Assembly: GCF_000308675.1 (NCBI RefSeq)
Contig: NZ_BAGE01000030.1
Location: 1-64,000 of the forward strand
Direction: 5' to 3'
Source of the DNA: Nocardia paucivorans NBRC 100373
Lineage (GTDB): Bacteria; Actinomycetota; Actinomycetes; Mycobacteriales; Mycobacteriaceae
Length of the DNA stretch: 64,000 nucleotides
The translations under genes and the position numbers were made by a program. The notes under the pieces are model-generated. The model worked only from the letters and a program-made list of their open reading frames with translations. It had not been told where the DNA came from and did not search any database. The first letter of the stretch is position 1, and the number at the start of each line of letters is the position of its first letter. Below are positions 11,279 through 21,680 of the stretch, in pieces.

Positions 11279-14200
11279 GTGGCCGATCAAGAGCCGCTGG
11301 ACACAACATCACAGGATGTCGATCAATTGCCGGAGCGAATCCGAGTTCATGCACTGGCCAAGCGACTGGGGGTGACGAGCAAACGGATCCTCGCCAAACT
11401 CAGCGAGCTGGGGTCCGAGGCCCGTAGTCCGCAATCGAATGTGGAGCGGTCGGTTGCCGAGACCGTCCGTGATTCGCTGCGAACCCCACCGATACCCTCG
11501 CCGCCCGATGCCGGCGAATCCCCGGCGGGCGCTGCGACGCCCGGCGGAGAGGAACCTGGTCGGCATACCGAGGCCGTGGTCCCGAAGCCCGGCGGTGGGT
11601 CCGGGCAGATACCGGAGACCGTGACCGACGCGCAGACGCCCACCCCGGCGGCCGCCGAGGACGAATCCGCCGCCGAAGCCGAGTCCGCCTCGCCGGAAGC
11701 CGCCGAGGCGGTGCCCCAGGCCGCGGCGCACAGCACACCCACCTTCACCGCTCCGTTCACCGCCCCGGCCGGCCTGTTCGCCAGTCCGGTGCCGGAGGAG
11801 CCGACGGTCGCCGAGCCGGTCGTCTTCGAAACGGCCGTCGCGGCCCCGCTGTTCTTGCCCCCGGACACCAAGGTCGCCGAGGAATTGCGACGCAGGCGGC
11901 GCGCCGAGCGGGCCACCAACCGGTCCGAGGAGCCGACCGGCACCGATACCGAGGACGAAACCGTCGCCGAGGGCAGGACCGAGGAACAGGCCGCCGGCGA
12001 GGAACAGCCGCGTCGTCGTCGCCGGGGGCGGCGCGGACGTGGCCGAGGACGGGGTGAGCAGCACACCGAGAACGAGACCGGTACCGAGCAGGAAGGCTCG
12101 GCCGCCGAGTCGGGCGAACCCGCGACGGACACCGAGACCGTCGAGGAGCGATCGGCCGAACCCGCCGATACCGAGACCACGGAACAGGACGAGTCCGGCG
12201 ATACCGAGACCGGTGCGAGCGCCGAGCCGAACGAGGGCACCCCGAGTCGACGTCGTCGCCGACGGCGGCGCCGTAAGGCGGGCGAATCCGGGGAGACCGA
12301 ACCCGCCGACGACGATCCGCCCAATACCGTCGTGCACGAGCGCGAACCGCGGAACAAGAGCCGGGGTCGCGCGGTGGTCGACGAAGTTCAGGGCATTGCG
12401 GGTTCCACCAGGTTGGAGGCCAAACGGCAGCGTCGTCGCGATGGGCGCGAGGCCGGCCGGCGGCGGCCGCCGATCCTCACCGAATCGGAGTTCCTGGCTC
12501 GGCGCGAATCGGTGGATCGCGTGATGGTGGTTCGGGAGAAGGCGTTCCCCGGGCATCCCACCGCCACCCAGGTCGCCGTGCTCGAGGACAACATCCTGGT
12601 CGAGCACTTCGTCACCAGCACCGGGTCGGCCTCGATGGTGGGCAATGTCTACCTCGGCAAGGTACAGAACGTGCTGCCCAGTATGGAGGCGGCGTTCGTC
12701 GATATCGGCCGTGGTCGCAACGGGGTGCTCTACGCCGGTGAGGTCGACTGGGAGGCCGCCGGGCTCGGCGGTAAGGAACGCAAGATCGAGCAGGCGCTCA
12801 AGCCCGGTGACCAGGTGCTGGTCCAGGTGAGCAAGGACCCGGTCGGACACAAGGGCGCCCGGCTCACCACCCAGATCAGCCTGGCCGGCCGCTTCCTGGT
12901 GTATGTGCCGGGCGGTACCTCCACCGGTATCAGCCGCAAATTGCCCGATACCGAGCGCAAACGGCTCAAGGAGATTCTGCGCGAGATCGTGCCCGACGAC
13001 GCCGGGGTGATCATTCGCACCGCGGCCGAGGGGGTCAGCGAGACCGAACTGACCCGCGACGTCGAACGACTACAGACCACCTGGCGCAAGATCAAGGAGG
13101 CCGCCGGGAAGGACTCCGGCGCGCCCAAGACCTTGTACGAGGAGCCCGACCTGCTGGTCAAGGTCGTGCGCGATCTGTTCAACGAGGACTTCTCCAAACT
13201 CGTCATCGAGGGCGAACGCTCCTGGAGCACGGTGCAGAGCTATATCGGCACCGTCGCGCCGGATCTGCTGGACCGGGTGATCCGGCACGAGAACAACGGC
13301 GTCGACGTCTTCGAGGCCTATCGGATCGACGAGCAATTGGCCAAGGCCCTCGATCGCAAGGTGTGGTTGCCCTCGGGCGGCACCCTGGTCATCGACCGCA
13401 CCGAGGCGATGACGGTGATCGACGTCAACACCGGCAAGTTCACCGGTTCCGGCGGCGGCAATCTGGAGGAGACCGTCACCCGCAACAATCTCGAGGCCGC
13501 CGAGGAGATCGTGCGGCAGATGCGCCTGCGCGATATCGGCGGCATGATCGTCGTCGATTTCATCGATATGGTGCTCGAATCCAACCGTGACCTGGTGTTG
13601 CGTCGGCTCACCGAAGCCTTGGGCCGGGACCGCACTCGGCACCAGGTCTCCGAGGTGACCTCGCTCGGTCTGGTTCAGATGACCCGTAAGAAGCTGGGCA
13701 CCGGCCTGGTGGAGGCGTTCTCCACCACCTGCGAGCACTGCCACGGACGCGGCATCGTGGTGCACAGTTATCCGGTGGAGCCGTCGTCCGCCGAGGACGG
13801 CGCCGGCCGGGGGCGGGAGTCCGGTTCGCGGCGGCGCCGGGGGCGGGACAAGTCCGCGGCGCCGGCGACGCCCGCCGCGCCCGTCACCGAATCCACCGGT
13901 GAGGATGCCGCTGTCAAACGGGCGCATCCCGTTGCGCTGGCCATGGCCGCGCATCAGGCGGAGGAGGCGGACGGCCGGGCCGAGGGAAGCGCGGAGTCGG
14001 TGGACACCGCGGAGGTCGCCGCGGAAGCGGTGGTGTCGGAAGCGGTCGTCTCCGAGGTCATAGAGGCCGTGCAGACCGGTGACACGGTGGTCGGTTCCGA
14101 GCCGGAGAGCGCGGAAGCTCGGTTCGCCGACGAGCGAGTGGTCGAAGAGGCCGTTGCCGCACCGTCGAGCGGTGGAGCGACCGGTACCGCCACATCCAAC

Positions 14201-15157
14201 GGAGTGTCCACCGAGAACGGCCGACCGGCGCAGGATCGTCCCGCGGGCGACGAACCGCCGCCGCCGCGGCAGCGCCGCCGACGTCGGGTGGTGCGTTCGG
14301 CCGCCGCGCCGGATTCCGTCGCCGGCCGTACGGCTGTGGTGGGAGCGGAGCCGGTGAGCGAGGTCGAAGCCGGTGACGACTCGGCCACCGTCCTCGAATC
14401 CGCGCCGCACGCCTCCGGTTCGGCCACCGCCGTGACCGGTGCGGAGACGACCTCGGTCGAGGCCGCACCAACCGGTGACGAACCGACTCCGGCCGCCGTC
14501 GAGGAGGTCTCTCCCGCGGTCGAGCCGAGCGGTGCGGAGTCGGCCACGACGGAATCGACCACGACGGAATCGACTTCGCTCGCGACCGGTTCGGCTCCGG
14601 CCGGAGCCGGGGATGCCGATGCGGTGTCCGCGGCGGTGGAGCCTCCGGCCCGTCCGGCGCGGCGTCGGGCGGCTCGTCCGGCGGCGGCACCGGTCGCCGG
14701 TGCCCAGGCGACGGTCGTGAGTGTGGAGGCCGTCGGTCACGGCATATCGCGATCGGACGGTGGAGCGAGCGAGACGGTTTCCGTCGAGGAGGCCTCGGCC
14801 GACGCCGAGACGGCGGCCGTGACCGCCGTCGAGTCCGCCGACGGCACCGCGGCGACGGGAACACCGTCGGATACCGCCGAGCCGTCCCCCGCGGCGGATT
14901 CGGTGGCCGTGGCTTCGGGTGCGGAGGATGCCGCCGTCCGACCGGCGCGCCGCCGCCGGGTGGCGCGTTCGGCCGCGGCGCCGTCGCCGGACAGCAGCGG
15001 TGCGGTGTTCGTCCTGTCCGCCTCCGAACAATCGTCCGCCCCGGCCGTCGATTTCACGTCCGATGTGACTGTGACGCAGGTCCAACCGTCCGCGCAGCGG
15101 ACGCGTCGTCGAGGTGCCGGTCGACCCGCGGGCCCACCGGCGGAAGAGAAGAGCTGA
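11279..15157 (+). CDS. rne: Ribonuclease E/G
   Basis: RNase E is the endonuclease that starts mRNA decay and processes rRNA. At about residues 20-66 the segment RVHALAKRLGVTSKRILAKL resembles an IF2-type N-terminal domain, also present in mycobacterial RNase E. A 300-residue acidic tail with Arg-rich patches precedes the catalytic core at about residues 400-860. Metal-binding aspartates are D715 (VIDVNTG) and D760 (VVDFIDM), and the zinc-link cysteines C818 and C821 are in TCEHCHGRG. The C-terminal 430 residues are disordered, with at least three Arg-rich repeats ending in AAAP (RRRRRVVRSAAAP, RRRAARPAAAP, RRRRVARSAAAP). The 1292-residue length and central core are typical of actinobacteria. 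Start GTG 11279. Confidence 0.95.
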   Translation: MADQEPLDTTSQDVDQLPERIRVHALAKRLGVTSKRILAKLSELGSEARSPQSNVERSVAETVRDSLRTPPIPSPPDAGESPAGAATPGGEEPGRHTEAVVPKPGGGSGQIPETVTDAQTPTPAAAEDESAAEAESASPEAAEAVPQAAAHSTPTFTAPFTAPAGLFASPVPEEPTVAEPVVFETAVAAPLFLPPDTKVAEELRRRRRAERATNRSEEPTGTDTEDETVAEGRTEEQAAGEEQPRRRRRGRRGRGRGRGEQHTENETGTEQEGSAAESGEPATDTETVEERSAEPADTETTEQDESGDTETGASAEPNEGTPSRRRRRRRRRKAGESGETEPADDDPPNTVVHEREPRNKSRGRAVVDEVQGIAGSTRLEAKRQRRRDGREAGRRRPPILTESEFLARRESVDRVMVVREKAFPGHPTATQVAVLEDNILVEHFVTSTGSASMVGNVYLGKVQNVLPSMEAAFVDIGRGRNGVLYAGEVDWEAAGLGGKERKIEQALKPGDQVLVQVSKDPVGHKGARLTTQISLAGRFLVYVPGGTSTGISRKLPDTERKRLKEILREIVPDDAGVIIRTAAEGVSETELTRDVERLQTTWRKIKEAAGKDSGAPKTLYEEPDLLVKVVRDLFNEDFSKLVIEGERSWSTVQSYIGTVAPDLLDRVIRHENNGVDVFEAYRIDEQLAKALDRKVWLPSGGTLVIDRTEAMTVIDVNTGKFTGSGGGNLEETVTRNNLEAAEEIVRQMRLRDIGGMIVVDFIDMVLESNRDLVLRRLTEALGRDRTRHQVSEVTSLGLVQMTRKKLGTGLVEAFSTTCEHCHGRGIVVHSYPVEPSSAEDGAGRGRESGSRRRRGRDKSAAPATPAAPVTESTGEDAAVKRAHPVALAMAAHQAEEADGRAEGSAESVDTAEVAAEAVVSEAVVSEVIEAVQTGDTVVGSEPESAEARFADERVVEEAVAAPSSGGATGTATSNGVSTENGRPAQDRPAGDEPPPPRQRRRRRVVRSAAAPDSVAGRTAVVGAEPVSEVEAGDDSATVLESAPHASGSATAVTGAETTSVEAAPTGDEPTPAAVEEVSPAVEPSGAESATTESTTTESTSLATGSAPAGAGDADAVSAAVEPPARPARRRAARPAAAPVAGAQATVVSVEAVGHGISRSDGGASETVSVEEASADAETAAVTAVESADGTAATGTPSDTAEPSPAADSVAVASGAEDAAVRPARRRRVARSAAAPSPDSSGAVFVLSASEQSSAPAVDFTSDVTVTQVQPSAQRTRRRGAGRPAGPPAEEKS

Positions 15158-15181
15158 TTCGCCCGAAATCCGGTGGGCGGA

Positions 15182-15214
15182 AAACGAGACCCTCGTCACC
15201 CGAGGGTCTCGTTT
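15182..15214 (+). terminator. Intrinsic terminator after rne
   Basis: AAACGAGACCCTCG (15182-15195) and CGAGGGTCTCGTTT (15201-15214) form a perfect 14-bp stem with a 5-nt loop, 25 bp past the rne stop. The stem itself ends in TTT. It separates rne from the rplU-rpmA unit. Confidence 0.85.
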
Positions 15215-15476
15215 CCGTCTCGAGGGTGTCCTGCGGCGCGGGTTCGTATGGCGAAACCGGGGACCGGTTTGGAGGGCTACGCTCGTGTCCTGTAATCTTG
15301 GCCAGTCGCTGCCCGGCGGCAGCAGTGTGCTGTTCCGTGGCCGGTTCCCGATACCGAGAGCCACCAGGTGCTGAGGCGGCGGTGATTACCAGACCAGTCG
15401 TACGGCGGTTTCCGGTCCAATCGGATTTCCGCCGTGAGCGAGTGCCGAGCACTAGAGGAAGAAGGGCAGCCGACCG

Positions 15477-15788
15477 ATGGCAACGTACGCGATCGTCAAG
15501 ACCGGCGGAAAGCAGTACAAGGTCGCGGTCGGTGACCTGGTGAAGGTCGAGAAGATCGAAGGTGAGCCGGGCGCTTCCGTCGCCTTGTCGCCGGTGCTGG
15601 TCGTCGACGGCGCCGAGCTGACCACCGATGCGGACAAGCTGGCGAAGGTATCGGTATCGGCCGAGGTGGTCGAGCAGACCAAGGGCCCGAAGATCCGGAT
15701 CCACAAGTTCAAGAACAAGACCGGCTACCACAAGCGCCAGGGTCACCGTCAGCCGCTGACGGTCCTGAAGGTCACCGGCATCAAGTAA
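15477..15788 (+). CDS. rplU: 50S ribosomal protein L21
   Basis: The 103-residue protein starts [16 protein letters not shown], the family N-terminus, and ends with the [10 protein letters not shown] region followed by a conserved tail. L21 binds 23S rRNA in the large subunit. GAGGAAGAAGG just upstream is a good ribosome binding site. It is followed 43 bp later by rpmA, so the two form an operon. The 262 bp between the rne terminator and the start contains TAATCT near 15293 as a possible -10 box. Confidence 0.98.
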   Translation: MATYAIVKTGGKQYKVAVGDLVKVEKIEGEPGASVALSPVLVVDGAELTTDADKLAKVSVSAEVVEQTKGPKIRIHKFKNKTGYHKRQGHRQPLTVLKVTGIK

Positions 15789-15831
15789 CGACCCGCAGGG
15801 CTGCACGGCCCGCGCTGAAGGAGTATCAGCA

Positions 15832-16098
15832 ATGGCACATAAGAAGGGTGCGTCCAGCTCCCGGAACGGCCGCGATTCCAATTCCAAGCGGCTCGGCGTG
15901 AAGCGTTTCGGGGGACAGACCGTCAAGGCCGGGGAGATCCTGGTGCGGCAGCGTGGTACCCACTTCCACCCCGGTGTGAATGTCGGCCGCGGTGGCGACG
16001 ACACGCTGTTCGCGCTGGCCGCGGGTGCGGTCGAGTTCGGCACCAAGCGTGGTCGCAAAACCGTCAACATTGTGGTTCCGGAGCCGGTCGAAGCCTGA
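15832..16098 (+). CDS. rpmA: 50S ribosomal protein L27
   Basis: The 88-residue protein begins [20 protein letters not shown] and contains [22 protein letters not shown], split here only by its conserved glycines. L27's N-terminus reaches the peptidyl-transferase centre. AAGGAG lies at a normal distance before the ATG. There is no N-terminal extension of the Firmicutes type that needs cleavage. Confidence 0.98.
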   Translation: MAHKKGASSSRNGRDSNSKRLGVKRFGGQTVKAGEILVRQRGTHFHPGVNVGRGGDDTLFALAAGAVEFGTKRGRKTVNIVVPEPVEA

Positions 16099-16124
16099 CC
16101 GGCCGACGACTTCACCACAGCCAG

Positions 16125-16156
16125 CGGGTCAGGGTGTACCACCCTGACCCGTTTTT
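16125..16156 (+). terminator. Intrinsic terminator after rpmA
   Basis: CGGGTCAGGGTG (16125-16136) and CACCCTGACCCG (16140-16151) form a perfect 12-bp stem with a 3-nt loop, followed directly by TTTTT. This is the clearest Rho-independent terminator in the window. It ends the rplU-rpmA unit before obgE. Confidence 0.93.
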
Positions 16157-16241
16157 CGTGTTCGTGCCCCAATGGATCGGTGATTCCGCGCCCACGGCGG
16201 CGGTTTCGCCGGCCCCCGCTCGAAGGAGGATGATTCGGCGT

Positions 16242-17711
16242 ATGGCCAAGTTCATCGACCGTGTCGTACTTCAGGTGCGGGCCGGGAAGGGCGGGCACGG
16301 GTGTGCTTCGGTGCACCGGGAGAAGTTCAAACCGCTCGGTGGGCCCGACGGCGGCAACGGCGGCCGTGGGGGCGATGTGGTGTTGGAGGTGGATACCGGT
16401 GTGCACACACTGCTCGACTTCCACTTCCATCCGCATGCCAGGGCCGGGAACGGCCGACCGGGCGAGGGTGGGAACCGGAATGGTAAACAGGGCGAGGATC
16501 TGGTGTTGAAGGTGCCCGATGGCACCGTGGTCCTCGACTCCGACGGGGAGGTCCTGATGGACCTGGTCGGGGCCGGTAACCGTTTCGTGGTGGCCCGTGG
16601 CGGACGCGGTGGTCTCGGCAATGCCGCCCTGGTGTCGCGGGCGCGTAAGGCGCCCGGTTTCGCGCTGCTCGGGGAGGAGGGCGAGGAACGCGATGTCGTG
16701 CTCGAGCTGAAGTCCGTGGCCGATGTCGGCCTGGTCGGATTCCCGTCGGCGGGTAAGTCCTCGCTGGTGTCGGTGTTGTCGGCGGCCAAGCCGAAGGTGG
16801 CCGACTATCCGTTCACCACCCTGGTGCCGAACCTCGGTGTGGTGGTCGCCGGGGAGACCACCTTCACCATTGCCGATGTGCCCGGCCTGATCCCCGGCGC
16901 GAGCGAGGGCCGGGGGCTCGGTCTGGACTTCCTGCGGCATCTGGAACGCTGTGCGGTTCTCGCCCATGTCGTCGACTGCGCGACATTGGAGCCCGGCCGG
17001 GACCCCATCTCCGACGTGGACGCTCTCGAGGCCGAGCTCGCCGCCTACAAACCGGCCCTGAGCGCCGACAGCGAACTGGGTGAGCTCGCCGATCGTCCTC
17101 GCGTGGTGATCCTCAACAAGACCGATGTGCCCGATGCCGCGGAACTCGCCGAACTGGTGCGGCCCGAGTTCGCCGCCCGCGGCTGGCCGGTTTTCGAGAT
17201 CTCGGCGGTGAGCCGCGCCGGTCTGCGCCCCCTGACCTTCGCGCTGGCCGAAATGGTTCGCACCTATCGGGCCGAGCATCCCAAGGCCGCGCCGAAGCGG
17301 CCGGTCATCCGCCCGGTCGCGGTGGACGACAGCGGTTTCACCGTGCTCCCCGATCCCGACGAGCCGGGTGGTTTCATCGTCCGCGGCGCCCGTCCCGAAC
17401 GGTGGGTGCGGCAGACCCAATTCGACAACGACGAGGCCGTCGGATACCTGGCCGATCGTTTGGCCCGTCTCGGTGTCGAGGAGGAACTGGTGCGGATGGG
17501 CGCCGAACCGGGCGCCTCGGTGACCATCGGGGATGTCACCTTCGACTGGGAACCGCAGATCGCGGCGGGCGTCGATATCGTGCCCACCGGCCGCGGCACC
17601 GATGTCCGGTTGGAGCGGACCGATCGGGTGAGCGCGGCGGAACGCAAACATGCCTCGAGAGTGCGGCGTGGACTGGTAACCGATGAGGAAAACGGAGAAG
17701 TAGGCAGGTGA
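16242..17711 (+). CDS. obgE: GTPase Obg/CgtA
   Basis: Obg is an essential GTPase that binds the 50S subunit and responds to nutrient state. The 489-residue protein has the glycine-rich Obg domain ([20 protein letters not shown]), then the G domain with [10 protein letters not shown] (G1), [12 protein letters not shown] (G3) and LNKTDVPD (G4). A C-terminal OCT domain follows. The open frame runs up to 16134, but MAKFIDRVV at 16242 is the family start, and AAGGAGG at about 16223-16229 serves it. The upstream ATG at 16230 is too close to that site. Transcription probably starts between the rpmA terminator and the ATG. Confidence 0.96.
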   Translation: MAKFIDRVVLQVRAGKGGHGCASVHREKFKPLGGPDGGNGGRGGDVVLEVDTGVHTLLDFHFHPHARAGNGRPGEGGNRNGKQGEDLVLKVPDGTVVLDSDGEVLMDLVGAGNRFVVARGGRGGLGNAALVSRARKAPGFALLGEEGEERDVVLELKSVADVGLVGFPSAGKSSLVSVLSAAKPKVADYPFTTLVPNLGVVVAGETTFTIADVPGLIPGASEGRGLGLDFLRHLERCAVLAHVVDCATLEPGRDPISDVDALEAELAAYKPALSADSELGELADRPRVVILNKTDVPDAAELAELVRPEFAARGWPVFEISAVSRAGLRPLTFALAEMVRTYRAEHPKAAPKRPVIRPVAVDDSGFTVLPDPDEPGGFIVRGARPERWVRQTQFDNDEAVGYLADRLARLGVEEELVRMGAEPGASVTIGDVTFDWEPQIAAGVDIVPTGRGTDVRLERTDRVSAAERKHASRVRRGLVTDEENGEVGR

Positions 17712-17739
17712 AACGCACCCGCGGAGCAGGGGACCGGCC

Positions 17740-18858
17740 GTGACCGGAACCCAGGAACTCAGCGCCGCCCGGCAGGCCGTCGCCGGGGCACGTCGAGTGG
17801 TGGTGAAGATCGGTTCGTCCGCGCTCACCAGTTTGAAGGGCGGCCTGGACCGCGCCCGCCTGGATCGGCTCGTCGACGCCGTAGAGGCACGGATGCGGGC
17901 GGGTTCGGATGTGGTGGTGGTGTCCTCCGGCGCGATCGGTGCGGGCCTGGCCCCGCTCGGTCTCACCCGCCGCCCCCGTGATCTGGCCACCAAACAGGCC
18001 GCGGCCAGCGTGGGGCAGTTGGCGCTCGCCCATGCCTGGGGGACCTCCTTCGCCCGCTACGGCAGGACGGTCGGGCAGGTTCTGCTCAGCGCCGATGATT
18101 TCGCCCGGCGCGAGAACCATCGCAATGCCCAACGCACCCTCGATCGGCTCCGCTCGCTCGGCGCTGTGCCCGTGGTGAACGAGAACGACACCGTCGCCAC
18201 CGAGGAGATCCGGTTCGGCGACAACGACCGGTTGGCCGCGCTCGTCGCCCACCTCGTCGGCGCCGATGCGCTGATTCTGCTCTCGGATGTGTCAGGCCTC
18301 TACGACGGGGACCCGCGCAAGGGTGGGGCCAACTTCATTCCCGAGGTCCGTTCCAGCGCCGACCTCGACGGGGTGATCGCCGGTAGCGGGGGAGTTCTGG
18401 GCACCGGAGGAATGGCGTCCAAACTGTCCGCCGCGCGTCTGGCCGCCGATGCCGGAGTCCCGGTATTGCTCGCCGCGGCCGCGGCCGCCGATATCGCCTT
18501 GAGCAGCGGCACCGTGGGCACCGCGTTCGCGGCCCGCCCGGTGCGGTTGTCTGCGCGTAAGTTCTGGGTTCGACACGCGGCCGACAGCCGAGGGGCCATC
18601 CATATCGATGACGGTGCGGTCGCCGCGGTGGCCAACTGTCGCCGCTCCCTGCTCGCGGCGGGTATTACCGGTGTGCGCGGCCGTTTCCACGGCGGCGATG
18701 TCGTCGATCTCCTCGCCCCGGACGGCCGCGTCGTCGCCCGGGGAGTGGTCGAATACGATGCGGCCGAATTGTCGACCATGCTCGGACGATCCACCGCCGA
18801 ACTCCCGGACACCATGCAGCGCCCGGTGATTCACGCCGACGACCTGGTCAAGGTGTAG
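17740..18858 (+). CDS. proB: Glutamate 5-kinase
   Basis: ProB phosphorylates glutamate in the first step of proline synthesis. [14 protein letters not shown] is the N-terminal nucleotide-binding segment, [15 protein letters not shown] follows, and [20 protein letters not shown] is the glutamate-binding loop. [13 protein letters not shown] and [19 protein letters not shown] are conserved kinase motifs. A PUA domain fills the C-terminal 100 residues. Start GTG 17740, 28 bp after obgE with AGGGGA upstream, so proB is likely co-transcribed with obgE, as in mycobacteria. Confidence 0.96.
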   Translation: MTGTQELSAARQAVAGARRVVVKIGSSALTSLKGGLDRARLDRLVDAVEARMRAGSDVVVVSSGAIGAGLAPLGLTRRPRDLATKQAAASVGQLALAHAWGTSFARYGRTVGQVLLSADDFARRENHRNAQRTLDRLRSLGAVPVVNENDTVATEEIRFGDNDRLAALVAHLVGADALILLSDVSGLYDGDPRKGGANFIPEVRSSADLDGVIAGSGGVLGTGGMASKLSAARLAADAGVPVLLAAAAAADIALSSGTVGTAFAARPVRLSARKFWVRHAADSRGAIHIDDGAVAAVANCRRSLLAAGITGVRGRFHGGDVVDLLAPDGRVVARGVVEYDAAELSTMLGRSTAELPDTMQRPVIHADDLVKV

Positions 18859-18871
18859 CGCCGGCCGTGGA

Positions 18872-19819
18872 TCAACCGGCGGGGGTGATTCCGAGCGTTT
18901 CGACGGCGGTGCGGGCGGCGGCGGCCACCAGGGCGTTGTCCGGTTCCGCATCTTGTTCGGATTTGGCGGTGAGCACGGCGATGACGATCGGAGCCCGTCC
19001 CGGCGGCCAGGTGACGGCGATGTCGAGGGCGCAACCGTAGGCGGAGCTTCCGGTTTTGTCGCCGACGGTCCAGTCGGCGGGTAGACCGGCCCGGATTCGG
19101 CTGTCGCCGGTGGTGTTGGCGATCAGCCATGAGCTCAGCCGGGTGCGTTCGGGTTCGGCGAGACCGTCGTCGACGACGAGTGCGCGATAGTCGGCGGCCA
19201 GCGCCGAGGGTGTGGTGGTGTCGCGCTCGTCACCGGGGATCGCGGTATTCAGTTCGGTTTCCCAACGGTCCAATCGTGAGACGTCGTCGCCGAGGGTGCG
19301 GAGGAAGGCAGTGAAGCCGGCCGGACCGTCGAGCAGTTTCAGGATCTGGTTGCCGGCGGTGTTGTCGGATCGGGTGATGGCGGCCTCGCACAGAGCGGCG
19401 ACCGTCATACCGGTATCGACATGCTGCTCGGTCACCGGTGAGTACTCGACGAGGTCGGTCCGCGGATAACGGATCACCTGGTCGAAGAATCCCGACGCCA
19501 GGGGATGCTCGCGTAGCAGGGCGCCGCAGGCCAACCCCTTGAACATGGAGGCCATCGGGAACCGTTCCCCGGCGCGATAGGCGACGCTGCGGCCGTCGGC
19601 GGTGTCGACCGCGAATACGCCCAGTCGGGCGCCGTGTTCTGCTTCCAGCGCGGCGAACGGTTGGTCCGCGACGATCCGGGTGGTGGTCTGTGTCGCGGCC
19701 GTGGTCTCGGGGTCGGAACCACATGCGGTGGCGGTCGAGAGCGTGGCCACCGCCAGTGCGACAGCGACGAGCCGACGGCGGCCGAGGGGGAGAAATCGAG
19801 CAGATGCGGAGAGATTCAC
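18872..19819 (-). CDS. bla: Class A beta-lactamase, lipoprotein type
   Basis: The 315-residue protein is a serine beta-lactamase. Active-site motifs are complete: S91-M-F-K94, S151-D-N153, E189-L-N191 and K255-T-G257 (VGDKTGSS). The N-terminus has a basic stretch, a hydrophobic core and TATAC with a candidate lipid-modified cysteine at residue 33, so the enzyme is probably anchored outside the membrane. Nocardia species carry chromosomal class A enzymes such as FAR-1 and AST-1, and this looks like one of them. It starts at GTG 19819 and is convergent with proB. No regulator of the AmpR or BlaR type is next to it. The substrate range cannot be judged from sequence. Confidence 0.93.
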   Translation of the reverse strand: MNLSASARFLPLGRRRLVAVALAVATLSTATACGSDPETTAATQTTTRIVADQPFAALEAEHGARLGVFAVDTADGRSVAYRAGERFPMASMFKGLACGALLREHPLASGFFDQVIRYPRTDLVEYSPVTEQHVDTGMTVAALCEAAITRSDNTAGNQILKLLDGPAGFTAFLRTLGDDVSRLDRWETELNTAIPGDERDTTTPSALAADYRALVVDDGLAEPERTRLSSWLIANTTGDSRIRAGLPADWTVGDKTGSSAYGCALDIAVTWPPGRAPIVIAVLTAKSEQDAEPDNALVAAAARTAVETLGITPAG

Positions 19820-19978
19820 CGCTACAGCACAGCATTCACAAGCGGGCCGCGGCCAATATCCAACCTCACCGCAAACGAGTCGAGACCGATATCGGTGCAG
19901 TTCACAGCGGGGAAATGCGCTCAGTGGCGAGCTGTTCGAGCGATGGGTGACCGGTCGGATCGGGCTCCGGTCGGGTTT

Positions 19979-20848
19979 TCACGAGGTGGCGGCGGCTCCT
20001 CGGCCCGGGGTGCGGGTGTGCACCGGTTTCGCGCGGGCGGTCCACCGGCCTCGGTCGTAACCGACCTCGACGGGATGGGCGAAGGCGGTGGTGACATGGT
20101 CGGTGGTGAGCGTGTCGCGGGCCGTTCCCGATGCCACGGTGCGGCCGTCGGCGATGAGCAGTGCGTGGGTGGTGGTGCTCGGCAGTTCCTCCAGATGGTG
20201 GGTGACCAGGATGGAGGCGACATCCGGGTGGGTTTCGTCGAGGGTGTCGACGGTTTCCAGGAGCTGTTCGCGTGCGGCGACGTCCAGGCCGGTTGTCGGC
20301 TCGTCGAACAACAGGAGCCGTGGTTCGGCGATGAGCGCGCGGGCGATCAGGCTGCGACCGCGCTCCCCCTGGGAGAGGGTGGGCCAGCGGGCATCGGCCT
20401 TACCGGACAGGCCGACCGTGGCGATCATGTCGTCGGCGCGGCGAAGGTCGTCCGGGGTAGGGGTCCAACGCAGGGGGAGGTCGATGGTGGCGGTGATTCC
20501 GGTGAGCACCACTTCGCGCACGCTCAGCGGTGTCCTTAGTGGGTGGCGCGGGTTGACATGGCCGATATCGCGGCGCAATCGCTGTAGTTCCACTCGGCCC
20601 AGTTGTTGCCCGAGCACGCGAACCGTACCGGAGGTGGGAAATGTGACGGCGCCGCAGAAACCGAGCAGAGTGCTCTTTCCTGCCCCGTTCGGGCCGAGCA
20701 GTGCCCAGTGTTCCCCGGCGCGCACGGTGAGGGAGATGCCGTGGATGATCTGTTTGCCCTCGCGGCGAAACGTCACATCGGTCAGTTCCAGCACCGGTTC
20801 GGTGTTCACGGGTGTATCTCCTTCGGGGTGTCCGGGTTCCGAACGCAC
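19979..20848 (-). CDS. ABC transporter ATP-binding protein
   Basis: The 289-residue ATPase has Walker A GPNGAGKST near residue 53, signature LSQGERGRSLIARAL, Walker B LLLFDEPTTGLD, and the switch histidine in LVTHHLEEL. The order and spacing fit ModF/ZnuC-like ATPases of the type that act alone or with a distant permease. No permease or binding protein gene is adjacent, so the substrate is unknown. An internal GTG at residue 14 (before NTEPVLELTD) may be the true start, as the first 13 residues are not conserved in type. It lies 31 bp downstream of a GntR-type regulator gene on the same strand and may be co-transcribed. Confidence 0.85.
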   Translation of the reverse strand: MRSEPGHPEGDTPVNTEPVLELTDVTFRREGKQIIHGISLTVRAGEHWALLGPNGAGKSTLLGFCGAVTFPTSGTVRVLGQQLGRVELQRLRRDIGHVNPRHPLRTPLSVREVVLTGITATIDLPLRWTPTPDDLRRADDMIATVGLSGKADARWPTLSQGERGRSLIARALIAEPRLLLFDEPTTGLDVAAREQLLETVDTLDETHPDVASILVTHHLEELPSTTTHALLIADGRTVASGTARDTLTTDHVTTAFAHPVEVGYDRGRWTARAKPVHTRTPGRGAAATS

Positions 20849-20879
20849 GGGCGACGTTCGGCGTGGGTGGGTGTGCCGC

Positions 20880-21584
20880 TCAGATGAGTGCCTCTTTCAG
20901 GGCGGACAGGTGACCGCGGCCGGCTTCGGCGGCCGCGGCGGGATCGCGGCGGGCGATCGCGTCGGCAAGATCCCGATGTGCGGCGTGGTCGGCCGATTCG
21001 GAGGTCATGGGACGGATTTTCAGCATGTCGATCATGGCCGGCCGCAGGCGGGGCAGGAATGTGTCGAAAATCTGGGTGAGCACATCGTTGTGGGCGGCGG
21101 CGACAACCGCCCGGTGGAAGGCCATATCGGCATCCACGAGTTCGGCGGTGGACAGGCCGGCGACGGCCCGACCGGCCAGGGTGCGGCGGATCGTCCGCAG
21201 ATCGGCCGGGGTGCGGCGGACGGCGGCCAGGGCGGCCGCCTCGGACTCGATGGCGATCCGGGCCTCGATCACCGAGACGATGCCGGCGCGGCGCAGCAGG
21301 GTGTCCCAGTCGTCGGGGACGTCCAGCGCGGTGACGAACACCCCCGCTCCCTGTCGGCTGTCGAGCACACCTCGGCCGGCAAGTTCTCGAATGGCCTCGC
21401 GGAGTGTGGAGCGACCCACCCCCAGCTGCGCGGCGAGGGTGGTTTCGCCCGGTAGCCGGTGGCCGAGTGGCCACTCACCGGCGCGAATCCGTGTCAGCAG
21501 GAGTTCGGCGGCCTGGGCGGCGAGTGGATGGCGACGTACCCGAGCCGGGGGTGCGGGGTCGGGTCCGATACCGCGCGTGGCCAT
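20880..21584 (-). CDS. GntR family regulator, FadR/FCD subfamily
   Basis: The 234-residue protein has an N-terminal winged helix with [25 protein letters not shown] at residues 44-68 split over the recognition helix, followed by [13 protein letters not shown]. The C-terminal all-helical FCD domain has the metal-binding pattern around [17 protein letters not shown] and AHRDLADAI. Such proteins sense small carboxylic acids. It is divergent from leuA with the two starts sharing a compact promoter region, so control of the ABC gene, of itself, or of leuA is possible. GAGAGGTG precedes the ATG. Confidence 0.88.
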   Translation of the reverse strand: MATRGIGPDPAPPARVRRHPLAAQAAELLLTRIRAGEWPLGHRLPGETTLAAQLGVGRSTLREAIRELAGRGVLDSRQGAGVFVTALDVPDDWDTLLRRAGIVSVIEARIAIESEAAALAAVRRTPADLRTIRRTLAGRAVAGLSTAELVDADMAFHRAVVAAAHNDVLTQIFDTFLPRLRPAMIDMLKIRPMTSESADHAAHRDLADAIARRDPAAAAEAGRGHLSALKEALI

Positions 21585-21597
21585 ATCACCTCTCTGC

Positions 21598-21626
21598 TTG
21601 TCTGAGGAGTTTCGATCGGCTACATT
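21598..21626 (+). promoter_or_regulatory. Predicted leuA promoter
   Basis: TTGTCT (21598-21603) and TACATT (21621-21626) are separated by 17 bp, a good match to a housekeeping sigma promoter. The start of transcription would fall about 10 bases before, or at, the leader ATG at 21636, so the leader peptide mRNA may be nearly leaderless. Confidence 0.6.
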
Positions 21627-21635
21627 CTAGCCACC

Positions 21636-21680
21636 ATGACGCGCACCATGCTTCTCCTCGGCTGCCACGGCGGGGTCTGA
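21636..21680 (+). CDS. leuA leader peptide with three leucine codons
   Basis: A 14-codon frame encodes [14 protein letters not shown]. Three successive leucine codons (CTT CTC CTC) lie at 21651-21659. Leader peptides rich in the regulated amino acid are the hallmark of ribosome-mediated attenuation, and leuA leaders are known in actinobacteria. The frame lies between a promoter-like sequence and hairpins that precede leuA. Codons 7-8 overlap a 7-nt stretch complementary to the leuA ribosome binding site. Translation is inferred, not shown. Confidence 0.7.
   Translation: MTRTMLLLGCHGGV

Noticed and set aside
13070..15364. Long open frame antisense to rne
   Set aside because: Its composition (His, Gly and Arg runs) is a mirror of the Ala/Glu/Arg-rich RNase E tail, and it lacks any family motif. 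High GC content makes such shadows common.
15054..17993. 979-codon frame antisense to rplU, rpmA and obgE
   Set aside because: It runs opposite three conserved genes, and its sequence shows no domain; the third-position GC explains the open frame.
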